NCBI GenBank assembly: GCA_034670405.1
Contig: JAXDDX010000018.1
Location: forward strand, 2,356,501 to 2,420,500
Direction of reading: 5' to 3'
Source of the DNA: Hoplostethus atlanticus
Taxonomy: Eukaryota > Chordata > Actinopteri > Trachichthyiformes > Trachichthyidae
DNA: 64,000 nt
In this document: positions 27,701 through 40,400 of the stretch, piece after piece
Numbering within the stretch: the stretch's first letter is position 1
Layout: each line of letters begins with the position of its first letter
Made by a program: the position numbers and the translations under genes
The notes under the pieces: generated by a model
Told to the model about the DNA's origin: nothing
Database searches by the model: none
What the model saw: the letters and a program-made list of their open reading frames with translations, nothing else

Positions 27701-30700
27701 ACCAAATATCTAATGAATGCAGGGCCATAGCAAAAAACTTATGTGGTAATCAATTACACCCAAGGGAAGGACAAAATCCTGTTGATGTGGATTATCAGTG
27801 AAATGTATTGAGACGTTACAAAGAATGCCAAGTGTTTATAGCTAACCTTGACTTCAGGGTTAACAATTGCTATTTGATGCTGCCACTGCAACCATGCTCC
27901 TCTGACTCCAATCAATAGTCATGTTAATAAGCAGCACCAATAGTCGACACACAGCCTCTTTCAATTGCTGGGAGAATTGCTCTATTGATCCCTGCACTCT
28001 CATTTTAATTCCAATATTTCCAACAAAAGAAGAAAAATACATGTGGAATTGACCCTGGCTGAGTCTGGCAGACTGAGAGAGGGAATTCAATTTGTTTTGC
28101 CAGTGTTGAACGACTCCTCATTCACTAATCACATGAATGGATAAAACAAAATATTGTAATGTAGAAGTTTCCAACAAAACGAGTTTCAAACCTTTCCAAT
28201 ACAAAGAGTTCCGGACGCTCCTCTTGATTTTGCCCATGTAACTCATTGGCATCTCCATGGGCAAGACCCTATTACAATACAGAGTGACATCTGAACTGCT
28301 AGTGCTAGTCTTTTCTCCCCACCTCTGAAAGACTAGATGTAGTGTTTTAACAAGGTGAGGCAAGTGTTTCAGCCAGTCTGTGACCCTGGTCCCCAGCAAC
28401 ATAAATGACACAACACACAGCAGAAATGACTCAGGGGATCCGAGTCTGGCTGGGTAATGGAGGTCAGGACAGGCTTGCTGGCTTTAATCAACTTGAGATG
28501 AGGCAGAAGGAAGCCTTCATCGTGTTATGCCTTGGGGGAGTATGGCAGGACATAAAGGAGGCCAGTTTGATCTTGATGAGCTTTTTAAGGTGTCGGGGCT
28601 TTGCTGAGATGAGTTTTCATGGGGCCTAGCCATCCCGAGAGGAATGCTTTCAGGTGACACTAATTGCTCCTCCACCCAGCTAGCTGTCATAGAGGGAGAA
28701 GACTCTGTCTGGCAGAAGACTACGCTCCCTCCAACTCTGTCAGCGTCATGATGAGGAGGAAAGAGTAAAGATGCATGCCAGAAAATAGGAAATCAGCAAT
28801 GCATGAATTCAAATCTATGCAAAACTGTGCACTGCTGCAAATAACAAACTGAGATGTCGAGGCCCACGAGGCACCTCGGGGAGTGAAGTTGATTTATCAG
28901 AAGGCAAGAATGTGATCTCAAGAACATGTTTCATATGCTGGGAGCCCTTTAACCTTTGCTCCTAGGTAAAAAAAAAAAAGTTGGTGTTTGGCAGTGGCAT
29001 TTGGTGAGTTCAGGAACATAAAATGTGGCAGCTTACATGTGCCATTAGTGACAATGGGTAAGTTGGTATTGTGTTTAAGCACTGGCTCCAGCACTTCCTC
29101 ATTAACATTTAACTTTTGCTGGTTGGTAGGGATCCATTGTTTTAGACAACTGTGCAAACAGAAAAGGGCTGTTTGTATAGAGGTGAATGTTCAACTCAGA
29201 TAGCCGTTCATATAAAGAGTGTCAGAATAACTCAGGAGGTGCACAAAAACACTAATTGGATGTACTGTACCAAGCTCTTTCACATTGTAATTATAGCATT
29301 TAGAAACCTAAATCTTCGACGCAGTAGGTACATTGCCAGACCTCCCCAGAATCACGGGGGAAGTGTCGTTTGTTACTCGAAAGTCTTTGCATGCCACCGT
29401 ATGTGCCAACCAGTTTTATCATGCTAATGACAAGACTGCAGCTGGTGAATCCATTGGCTGTTGATTTACCGTCCCCGGCAGCAGGGCCATTTAATTTCCA
29501 TGTATAGTTGGATCATTTTGATTGCATACTGTTCATTTCTGCATCACCAATGGCTCCTGCGAGTCATTGTAAATGTTCACAGCCAGATGTTTTCAACAGT
29601 AAATTGGTAGTGAGAGCCAGCTCCTCCTGAGGGTTAGCTCATTCAAAACGCATGTACTTGCTGATAAAATAACAAATGAGTGAATGGAGATTTCCTGCCA
29701 TGTCTGAGAGTCAATTTTTTGACATATTATTTATTTGAAAGCACATTCCTTTAAAAGAGCAGCAAAAATACTTTGTTGTCACCAGATGGCATTTTCACTG
29801 GAGAATAGTGTATGTGGGCTGAATCCCATATCCTAACAGAGTTACTACAGTAACCTACTCACACAATATAGATTATCTTATCTTAGTTTATGTTATGTGG
29901 GACTAGCTGTCAGATAGACTCTACTGCATTCTGTTTGAATGTGAAAATGCTCACTCTTCACTGTGATAGTTCAGACACTACAGTGCATACATAGGGTTTT
30001 CCCTGTGCTACAATGGTCACAACAAACACAAGATTAGTATATGAAATACTGCAAATAGAGCATGTTGGGACCATCGTTTTAGAGGTTTTCTCTCTTCTCT
30101 TTTTGTATTCTCTGTGTAGTCCAAGGTCTGGCAATGGTACTTTGGCCTTGCAGGATGGTCTGTTCATTAAAGTTGTTTGATTGAAGAGACAGTGGCTGGA
30201 GGAGAGAGATGACCCTTTGCAAAGCACAGTGCTCATTTTGATGGGGTTCAAGAGGTATTTTATAGGAATGCTGAAAATAAATGAAATTGAAAGAGCACCT
30301 ACCCAGAGGACAGTGTTAAATTACTTGCACTGCTCATAGATTTCATTCAATAAATTCAAATTTATACAAATACATTTATACATATATATTATACATTATA
30401 GATTTATAAATTATTTTTTATACAGTATACATGTACATTATAGATAGAACAATAAGCCATAGGGCTAGATGCCATATGTTTCTATACTGTAATGTGGATA
30501 ACTCAACATTATCCAACCATTCATTTTAACAGAATCCAAATACTAAACAAGATTTTTTTCCTCTCAACACTGGAAACTGGAAATTCCTCTCAGTTCTGGA
30601 AATGGAACAACACATTGTAGCGATGGCATCCTCTGATAATGTGGTTGGTGCAGGAGTGTGCTTGGTCAGCCAAATCCCTGGTCCCACAGATGTGTCTGCT

Positions 30701-33700
30701 GAGGCAGAGCTTCCAGCTAGCAGCTACAATAAGTGTGCTCTCATTACAGTCCACAAAAACATGAATGTATGTGTTCATACATGTGCACACTGTGTATACA
30801 GTGTGTGTTTATGTGCACTCATGGTGCGTGTGTGTGTGTGTGTGTGTGCTAGAGAGAGACAGTGAGAAGAGAAAGAGGAGACGGGTAGTGCACCCTCTGG
30901 GTCTTGGCTGCAATGCTGGTGGAGATAAGGTGGTCTGATGTCTCCTGACACGGCCAATGATTCATAATTGAGGCAGGACAGCTGTTCCTGGCTGCTTTGA
31001 CAGGTCCCAGGGTAGATGACAGATGATAGGGCCCTTAGGGGCCATACTATCTACCAGTCCAAATTTCCACTGTCTGCTCACCTGTCCCTCATAAGCCTAC
31101 CTGATATAGTAAGTGATTGCACTGGTGACAGACCCATGTTCTGTCTTACCTGTTTGTATGTGAATGTAAGTTGTTGTGGTACCACAGACACACGCTCTAC
31201 ATTTGGACCTTATTACAACATGATGCGTTTCTGTAAGGCCTTGTGTAGCTGCACATGTTCAAGCAACTGATCAGAAATACTCATTACACACTCAACTACA
31301 CACTCAGCAGGAGTTTGTGCTATGATAACAACAACAACAACAAGGTCAAGCAGCACTAACATGGAGCACTTGCCATCTCCATTCTTCAGAACGACATTAG
31401 TAATCTTGACAAGGACAGTTTTCATAATATGCCAATGAAAACAAGAGTGACATTTTTTGAAAATTTGAAAATATATCCCTCCATCACCTCTGGGAATGAT
31501 ACCACATCCTCCAAAATTATGGAAATGAAACAGCCATGAAATCAGTCTACAGTTATTAAGGACTGATGGATTTAACAAGGGCTTTTCAGGTTTTAATCCT
31601 TAATGCTGAATAAAATCCCAGGAAGTTCTGCCCAGCAGAAATAAATTCAGAAGAATATTTGCTGATTGAAATCTTACATTTTTAAATATAGGATATTTCA
31701 TCTTTGAGAAGGACAGCAATATCCAATGTGAGCATAGTTGTTTAAAACAATACATTGTTTGGGAAAACTGAGCCATGTTTGCCTTCAGGTTAATAAAAAA
31801 GGATTAGAACCAGATTATGTTAGCAATGTGTTTTCTTATTTGTTAACATTCAAGAGCAAATGCCTTGTTATGCACACCACAGGCGCAAAAATTGTATTTA
31901 ATGGTGTCTTGTCAGGTGAGGTGTAAATTGATAAAGCTTTCAGAGTTTCAATGCTGCATAACACACCTTTATCGATTTCTTCTCCCCTTGTTTTATTTTT
32001 TTATTTAAAGACGCTCCATCGCTGGAGTCACTGGCTGCATTACTACAGAATCAGTGAAATGATCGCTACGGAGACACAGCAGGATAAAAGTGAAAAATGA
32101 CATCTACCATGCTTTTCATAGCTGTAACACAATGTTCAAATATTAATGCTAGGATTTTTAGTATTGATCATGAATCATGAAAAATAAATGATAATGTATT
32201 GGTAGATTTTTTACCCATTTATAGTGATAAATAAAGCAAACTTCAGTCTTTCAACCATGAATCACTTGTGGTGGAAATCCATAGGGAGAGCTGTTACCAG
32301 TGCAGATCCTCTGCCAACATACTGTAGTACCGTACCAAATTCACATGTGAATACCAGAGAAAAACTGTTCATACATTACAATTCTTTATCGAGGCCTATC
32401 ACCGCTCTCCTGGCTCTGCAGTCCTGAATTGTGTGTGTACTGCAGCATTGCTCGAATGATAAAAGGGATTATTTTTGATGAAATGGAACTTTTTCAAATT
32501 ATACTTCAGGTTTCTATGGCGTGGCTTTCAAGGATGCTGCCCAAATCTGGTCTAATCACCCCCTGCCCCCTACTTAAAATCAATGTTCCCCTAGCCTCCG
32601 CTGGCTTTTCTTAAGTACATTTTCAACGTTAGGCATTGTTATCAATTATGATCATACTATTTATACTTGTACCTGTACTTTTGCATTACATTAATCACTG
32701 TTAAATATCTTGCAAATATATGTCTATTCTATTCAACAAAACAGCAAACATATCCACAATACTATGCATACTATACACACTATAATACATACTATGCTCT
32801 GGATGCTCTTTGACGGTTCCATTGAAGAAGGTTTCAGCTTGAAGGACATCTAGCTTGATTAGTAGTCTGATGTCTGTGGAGAGAATGTGTACGAACCAAG
32901 GTGGAATATCAGCCATCTCTCGTCGATTCAACAACTTCAACAACAACTACATAATGGTGGAGGCACAGGTAACACATCAGAGAATAAGACCGAGAGATGG
33001 AGAGAGCAAGGAAGTGAGAAATAGAGAGAGGAAGAGAATTATTTTCTTCTCTGAATCCCTGATAAATTCAGAACCAAGCTCGGATCGCAGTTGGAAAGGC
33101 TACAGAGGACTGAATGAAACAATAAAATATCATCAATGTAGGCTTATAAATGTTACGATAAAATAACAAATCATACTCTGCTACAATTGCTCACTGAAGA
33201 TTTCAGAAGTCAGTATGATTTTTTTTAAATTTGGATAGATTGGATACATTTTGCACTGAAGTCCATCATACACGCAGAAGCCGAACACGAATAACGTCTT
33301 AACTGTGAGGTGAATTATGAAGTTAAAGCTGAACAAATACGGCATGCTTAACCGCTTAGCCCATGTAACCTGCTTTACAAAACACTGAGCCTTTCACATT
33401 AGCTCAGAGAGAGAAAGGCAGAAATGAAAAAAGAACTGTGCCTAAGGCTTTGTCATTGCCATTGCCCTTGAGAGAGTGAAAGAGTGACTCTATAAGATCA
33501 TGTGACACTCCTTTATTACACACTATAACACTATAACCTGCCCTACCTAAACTATATGCATTATTTATATGCATTATTTTCATGATCATGAAATATATGT
33601 GCAATGGTGATTATCCATGACATTGTGTCACACACACACACACAAACAATGAAAGCTGATTTGACTTTGACTCCCCATGTTCTCAGTTGCATGTCCGAAA

Positions 33701-36024
33701 GTTGCATTGCTTTTAATTCTGGTGCGATTAAATCAAATCAATCAAAGTGGTTGGCCTTATGGATTTGCGGAAGAAGTCACCTCTAAGCTCAGTCACAGAG
33801 TGTCCATTAGCCTCACGGCGCCCATCGTCATTTCCCCTTCAACTGAGTGACAGCGAGTCAACGTGACCGAATTCATTTTGCTGCTGTCATTTTGCCATGT
33901 GTTCCTCCTTCCCACTGTCTCAACTTTTCCAGGCTGCCTCGCTAACACTCCCACACAGACATTACCCCTGGGACACCATGCCTACGGAGGGCTACCCTCT
34001 TTCTGCCTCATGGCACACCCGGGGATAAGACCTCTAGCTAAGACAACATTACCTCTGACAACATGCTATGAATTCCACTGCTGGCTTGAAATAGAAACTG
34101 TGGAATTAGCTTTGATGATGCACCCCCTCTGCCTCACGAGCAGCAGTGAAGGTGAATGCTACTTTTTTCATACAGAATACCAATCACGACATGCTGTTAG
34201 TTTAACATACCAGATTTAAGGTTCAGTGGGGAATTAATCAGATGTTGCTCTAAAATATGTCACTGTTCCATTATTCAGACAATTTAACTACATGCAATCC
34301 TCCCGAGGTCCCTTCACCAGATTTAGCTGCAGATGTTGTTCAAACCTGTTGAAGACATAAAGTGCTGCTGTCAGAGAGGCTTACAGGCACAAGGAGTATA
34401 GAAAGACAACGTTTTTAACTACGGATAAAGGACCTGAATACTAAAGGGGATAAGTCAACCATGAGTGGAATGACCCAGGCAGACACTACTGTTACTTAAA
34501 TTTGCAATCTACAATCTAGGAGCAAGATAAAAATGAATTGGCTAAACCAAACACATCCCAGTGCAAGTTTGAACCGAGTAAAACCACACAAGTGACCCAT
34601 TTTCAAAGCAAATATTAAAAGGAATAAGTTGAAATGCAAGTTGAATTAAAATCCCATCTGATGTGAGCTGAAACCTGTAAGCCAGTAAGTCTATGATGTG
34701 AGGTCATTTGCTTTGTTTTTGTTCAATGTTGGAGTGAAAAGTCCAGACGGTTCGCCTAAAAGCCTTGAATTTACACTGATGGAAAATGGTGAGGGTGTAT
34801 AGAGATATTTCTGCTAATTCTGGTGATGCTAAAAAGATATTGCACCATTACCCGCTTTCATTTGGTAGTAATGCAGTGTCCAGGGAAAAGTGAGGTAGAG
34901 CAATAACGGGCTATGTCTAATAGCATGGTCTCTGTATTCTCAGGTGCTAAACGTGAGTGTGTTGGAGGGGGAGCAGGTGACGCTGGAGGACACGGGTGGA
35001 CGAGAACCCTACATTCTTGCCAATGAGTCGGTCCTGATGAGGGGCCTGGTGGTACGCAGCTGGAGCAACCAGATCTCCATCCGTTTCCGCAGTGACCATC
35101 AGCCCAACTCTGGATCCGTCCTGCTGCATTATGAAGGTGAGCTAGTGCCATGCTAACTTCACTCTTGCACTATTCAAACCAGACAACAACCCAACAACTG
35201 CTCATCCCAAAACGGATGGAGATTCAATTCATTGGTTGACATTTTGGTAAATAGCTTGAACCAGCCTTTTTATGCTGTTAGTTGCATCAGTTGTAGAGGT
35301 GATTCACTCGTCATGCTAGCCAGGAGAATGAGAAGTGCTGTGTAATTACATGCTTTATTTACAGAAATGTCAGAAAGCAGAGGGTCTTCCACTTTGCTCC
35401 TCATCCTATCACAGCTATCACATAACAAGATAAAGAGGAGATAAAAACAACACAGCATGAAGCCAAATATTTTTATATAACTAGTGGACAATGACAGACT
35501 CTCTCCGGGAATAATGCACCCTCAATAATCTTCAATTTCCATCAAATAAAGGCAAAGCTCTCACATTTACACACAATGCTCCAAGCTGACTGTTGACCAA
35601 TTTTGAGCTTAAGTTTCTAAATACCTGCCAATCAGAGAGAAGTGAGCGAATGCCCTGTGATGTGTATAGGCGTGTCTCTAGCAATAGCTTCCCACACTGT
35701 GCATGCATTTTAATTCTGTTCCCGAACTGGAAGCGAGACAAAAGTTTCCACTTTCTATTATTGTCGAGCCCCAAATAGAAAATTGTTTGTGTGGAGGAGC
35801 ATCGCTAAACCTCCTGATGTGTTCTCAATAGCAAGCTGTCATGTAGCTTGTGTTGCGTCCGTTGTGGACTCAGTCATGAGTTAGCAAGCCAGGCAGAAGC
35901 TCTGTAGCATGGCACGGAGACAAGTGACAGCTTGCTCTTTTTATTTGGATAGACCAGGGATACCAGGGGTTTTGGAGAAGCAGACATTGTCTCCAGTCCA
36001 TTATTACAGAAATGTTGACACAAT

Positions 36025-36059
<35 letters not shown>

Positions 36060-37424
36060 GTTCTTATTATAGGTTTGGTTTGGGGGCATAAAAAGTAATT
36101 GGCCTTTGCACAATACAGTATAAGAATATTGGTTTGCCCACTGCCGTAAATAAAATATTTGATTACATAAAAAAAAAAAAAAAAGATTAAAGTGGACATA
36201 ATGACTACATTATCGAAACACATATGCATAACACATCCCCGTGCTGCCAAATGTGATCAAACAACAAGCGTAGAGTAGTGGCAAATCCTCTATCAGTAAA
36301 AATTGGTTGTTATGTTCTTGGTGAATATGACGCCCTGTAAATTCTCCTCTCTCTCTCTCTCTCTCTCTCACTCATTTAGTCCATGACATCGATCTTCCAT
36401 TTCCACAACAATGGCTGTTTATCTTAGCAATCACACTCGCAAAGTGGCCACCAATTACATGCTCCATCAGCTTGAGTTGATGGTGGAAGCTGGTGGACAA
36501 AACAAAAACATTCCAACACAAACTGTTAATGGCGCTTTCATCAGCTCTAAAACGATCGCCCCATCAAAACAGCGCCACAGATGTTAGATAAATCAAACCG
36601 TCACTGTTGAATGTGTGTGCCTATTGGTGTGTGGTCATGCTGAATGATGACAGCAAGGGGTCAGTGCAGATCATACAAAGGGATGCGTGGATGTGGAAAG
36701 ACGAAGTCCAGCTGGGGTCCTTGGGGAGAGATACTTGAAATATGTTACCAGGGCGCTAATAGTGGGTCTACGATTCTCCTCCACCTCTTCTCTTTGTACT
36801 TTAACTGCAAGGTTCAGTAAGCGGAGGAGAAAATAAAGCATAATATCCAGCATAATTTTTCACTTTGTGTGATTTACCATCGAAACTCACTGTTGAATGT
36901 AGGAGGGAATTTAAAAGTGTAACCTTCACATACCCTGCGCATGGTGTTTCTTTGATTCTTTTGTGTTGTGAAAAGACACACCTGTGGAGTAGCAGCCTAT
37001 AATGAAGCAGTGGGTGATAGGGGGATTTATTATTCCCTCGCAGCTCTCTCCCACACACCTTTAGACTTCAATGTTAATACGTATGCATAGCTTGAGCTGA
37101 ATTTGACTGAAGTTTCTGGTTTGAATGTTGCTTAAGAGGCCAAGATAAAAGATGCAGCTCTCTCTCAGTATTCACATAATTAGGGAAATAGCAGCCATCA
37201 CAGGATGGAAAAAGCAAACAAAGTGTATTGGAGAGAGAGGTAGATGAAGCAGACAAGCAGACAAAAGACTGAACCTTGCAGTCTTTATTGAGTTTCTTGT
37301 AAACAAACAACATGTAGCACATAGAAGACACTTTTCGATCTATCTATCTCTCTATCTGTCTATTTATCTATCTGTCTATCTATCTGTCTATTTATCTGTC
37401 TGTCTGTATGTCTGTCTGTCTGTA

Positions 37425-37461
<37 letters not shown>

Positions 37462-40400
37462 TTCTGTTCAGCAGTATGCGGATACGCCAAGTCTTTCTTC
37501 CTGTTATCCTCAAATTTACTAACATCTTTTATCCTTGGGGTCTCACTGATTGGAAAGAAAGATCTTTTTGGTGTTTTAATGGCTTTATGTTGTTTCTGAG
37601 TACAGATTTTTGTTATTTATAACATTTGGAAAGAAAAACAATTCCTGTCATCAAGGATAGTAACATGTATTATTTTGGAAAAACAAACACAATTTCAAAC
37701 ATTTCGAAGGATTTTATTTATAAAACAGAACATCATCATCATCATCAGAACATCAGTAAGGACCACATAACAGTTATTTATTTACAAAAAACACCAATAA
37801 AAATGTAATGTAGGCATTGTGTAGGGATTGTTCTTTGCTACTGTAAGTGCTATGTATGCGAATATGTATGCTATGTATATGTGAGATAGTAAAAAACAAA
37901 GTTACGTAGTCACCAGATTGAGTTTGGCAGAATATGAATAGCATATTATTTTTCCTACAGGCCACCACAAAGTACAGTCCAGCCTTTGTCTACATTACTG
38001 TGCACATGATCTGCAGAGAGTGTGTGCGTGCTCCTTGCAGACATATTTCTTGCATTTCACACACGTGTTGCTGGTCTTGGAGTCATTTCTGTTGGGACCT
38101 GGCCCCTGCCACGTTTCCTGCGTGCTGTTTGAACCACAGGAGTTGAGGTGTGCGTCTCCGTTTGGATGTCCTTCACAACAGCTGCAGCAGCTGTTGATGC
38201 TCTTGGAAGGCACCGTCTTCTCTCGATATGAGGTTTCACCAGCGCGTAACCCAGCTGCTCCAGGAAAATCCTCCTTCGACTCAGTTTTCCGCTGTTCGAG
38301 TCCTTGTTTATTTCGCTCCATATTACAAAGGCATTGTAGGTGCTCATATCAATGACGTTGAAGAAACTAACTAGGGGCCAACGGGCAGTCATGCCTTGGC
38401 AGCTGTATGTGGCTGTGACCTTGTCCAGGTTGTCAACCCCTCCCAATACAATAGGAGACGACAGTGGCTCTGTCAGTGAAGGCAAACATTGAAGATGTTA
38501 CCTTCCTGTTCTTCATCTCAAGAAGCTCAGAGGGAAGCTCTGGCTTGTTTTTTCTTACTGTTCCTAACATGGTAAGCTTCCTTTTCAGCAGTTCCTCACC
38601 CAGGGCGTACAATGTGAAAAAAATGATCACATGTAATGTTATGACCATTCAGTCCTTCGGCCATGTCTAGTACCACCCTCATGCCCTGATTGTTTTCAGG
38701 TGCTTCCCTGGCTGTGCACCACATGCTGCCCATATTTTGATACCGTATTTGGCCGGTTTGCTTGGTATGTATTGTCTGAAGGGACAGCACCCACAAAATG
38801 CAACCAGACATTCATCCACAGTCAGGTGGGGGCCTGGATTGTAAAGAAAGGGTAAAACGTGGAATGTCTTCAGAGGCTGGAAATATTGCCCTTCCAGTGT
38901 CAGCATTCCAAAGGCTTGCTGTTGCTTCGCCTTTTGACTTGTACACTCCTGCCAAAATGAGCAACCCAATGTAGGCTTGCAAGTGGGTCACATCCAAGTC
39001 TTTCGAACTGTCCCCATACACGCGCCTCCCCTCTTTGTCATCTCAAGTATATCCGTTTCTATTGATGGTGTTATGAAGAGCTCAAATCCTGATTTTATGT
39101 CTTGGACATGGCATGCTGGTGGGGCCTGGAACCATTTTGATCACATCGCAGCACTAAGTCTACACAGAATCTGCTGGTGGTTGAGAGACAACAGGGTCAA
39201 CCCCAAGGGTCTCATTCTCATCAGAGGAGGATGCCTCATAATCAGGGTCCTCCTCAACATTATCCTCAGTCTCAGGCTGTCAAAGAGCTGTGACAAAACC
39301 TCATTGACAGAAAACGTCTGCTTAGAGGTCATTTTCAATTGAGAGAAAGCATAAAGAGAGAGGACACAGAGCACCAAGATAAATGGTTTTGAAGGCTGCT
39401 GTGCAAGCCTTTTATATGTTTGCCCCTCCCCCATGTCGTGTGAACTATCAGGAGTTCTCGCACTACTACAGATATGGTTATGTTAGGTTAGGGCCCTAAA
39501 GCATAGGAGTAGTTAATATGGCCTGCCTTATGTCAAAATTTGATTGATGACCCCCATTTGATTGATGACCTGTCAAAGTTGACAGTATTGATTGATATCT
39601 TATCAGTATTAGACAGTTTTGATTGATGACATATAGACCTCCATTTGATCGACAGCCTGTCAGTAATTTGTCAGTTTTGAATGATGCCCTGTGTGATGTG
39701 TCATGTTGTGATCTTTTAATTATTTAATGATCCTAATGTGGAGGTATTCCCGAGGGTGTGGATCGGAGTTGTCATTCATTAGTTGTTTTGATCCGGAACG
39801 GGAGGGCATTGACCATCCGTGTGGCATTGGGGGTTGTGGGACCATCTGTGGGCTATGGAATGTGTTTTTAGGGTTATACTCACTAACTGACCACACGGCA
39901 AACAAGGGGAGGGCATTGGGGTGTTGTGTGACATATGGAAATGCTATGGTCTGTTTTAGTTTTATGTTCATTAACTGACCACACGGCAAACAAGTGGGGC
40001 AATGGAGGGTGTGTGACATTTGGAAATGCTATGGTCTGTTTTAGTTTTATGTTCATTAACTGACCACACGGCAAACAAGGGGGGCAATGGAGGGTGTGTG
40101 ACATTTGGAAATGCTATGGTCTGTTTTAGTTTTATGTTCATTAACTGATCAGTGTCAAACACGGGGCATTGGAGGGTGTGTGACATCTGGAAATGCTATG
40201 GGCTGTTTTAGTTTTATGTTCATTAACTGATCAGTGTCAAACAAAGTGCAATGAGGATCTGTGTGTGACATCTGGAGAGCTATGGGAAAGTGTTTTTGTT
40301 TTATACTCATTAACTGACCACTTGTCAAACAATGGACAACGGGGAGCTATATTTGTTTTATAATCCTTAAGGAAGTCTATTGATCTATGGCAAATGCGGG

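Larger units (their letters stand above)
19340..34943 (+). other. sez6 intron 3 (15.6 kb) within CUB1
   Basis: This intron splits the CUB1 coding sequence. It contains CA-rich sequence (19,984-20,063), a hAT-type MITE, a retroelement tail, a TTATG repeat, a Tc1-like MITE, a 1.0-kb inverted-repeat element and GT tracts, each listed separately. Open frames elsewhere are short and show no family motif. No nested gene was recognised. Confidence 0.75.

Noticed and set aside
33863..34219. Open frame of 118 codons with a hydrophobic, signal-peptide-like start
   Set aside because: The remainder has no family resemblance and it lies in a sez6 intron without visible gene signals.
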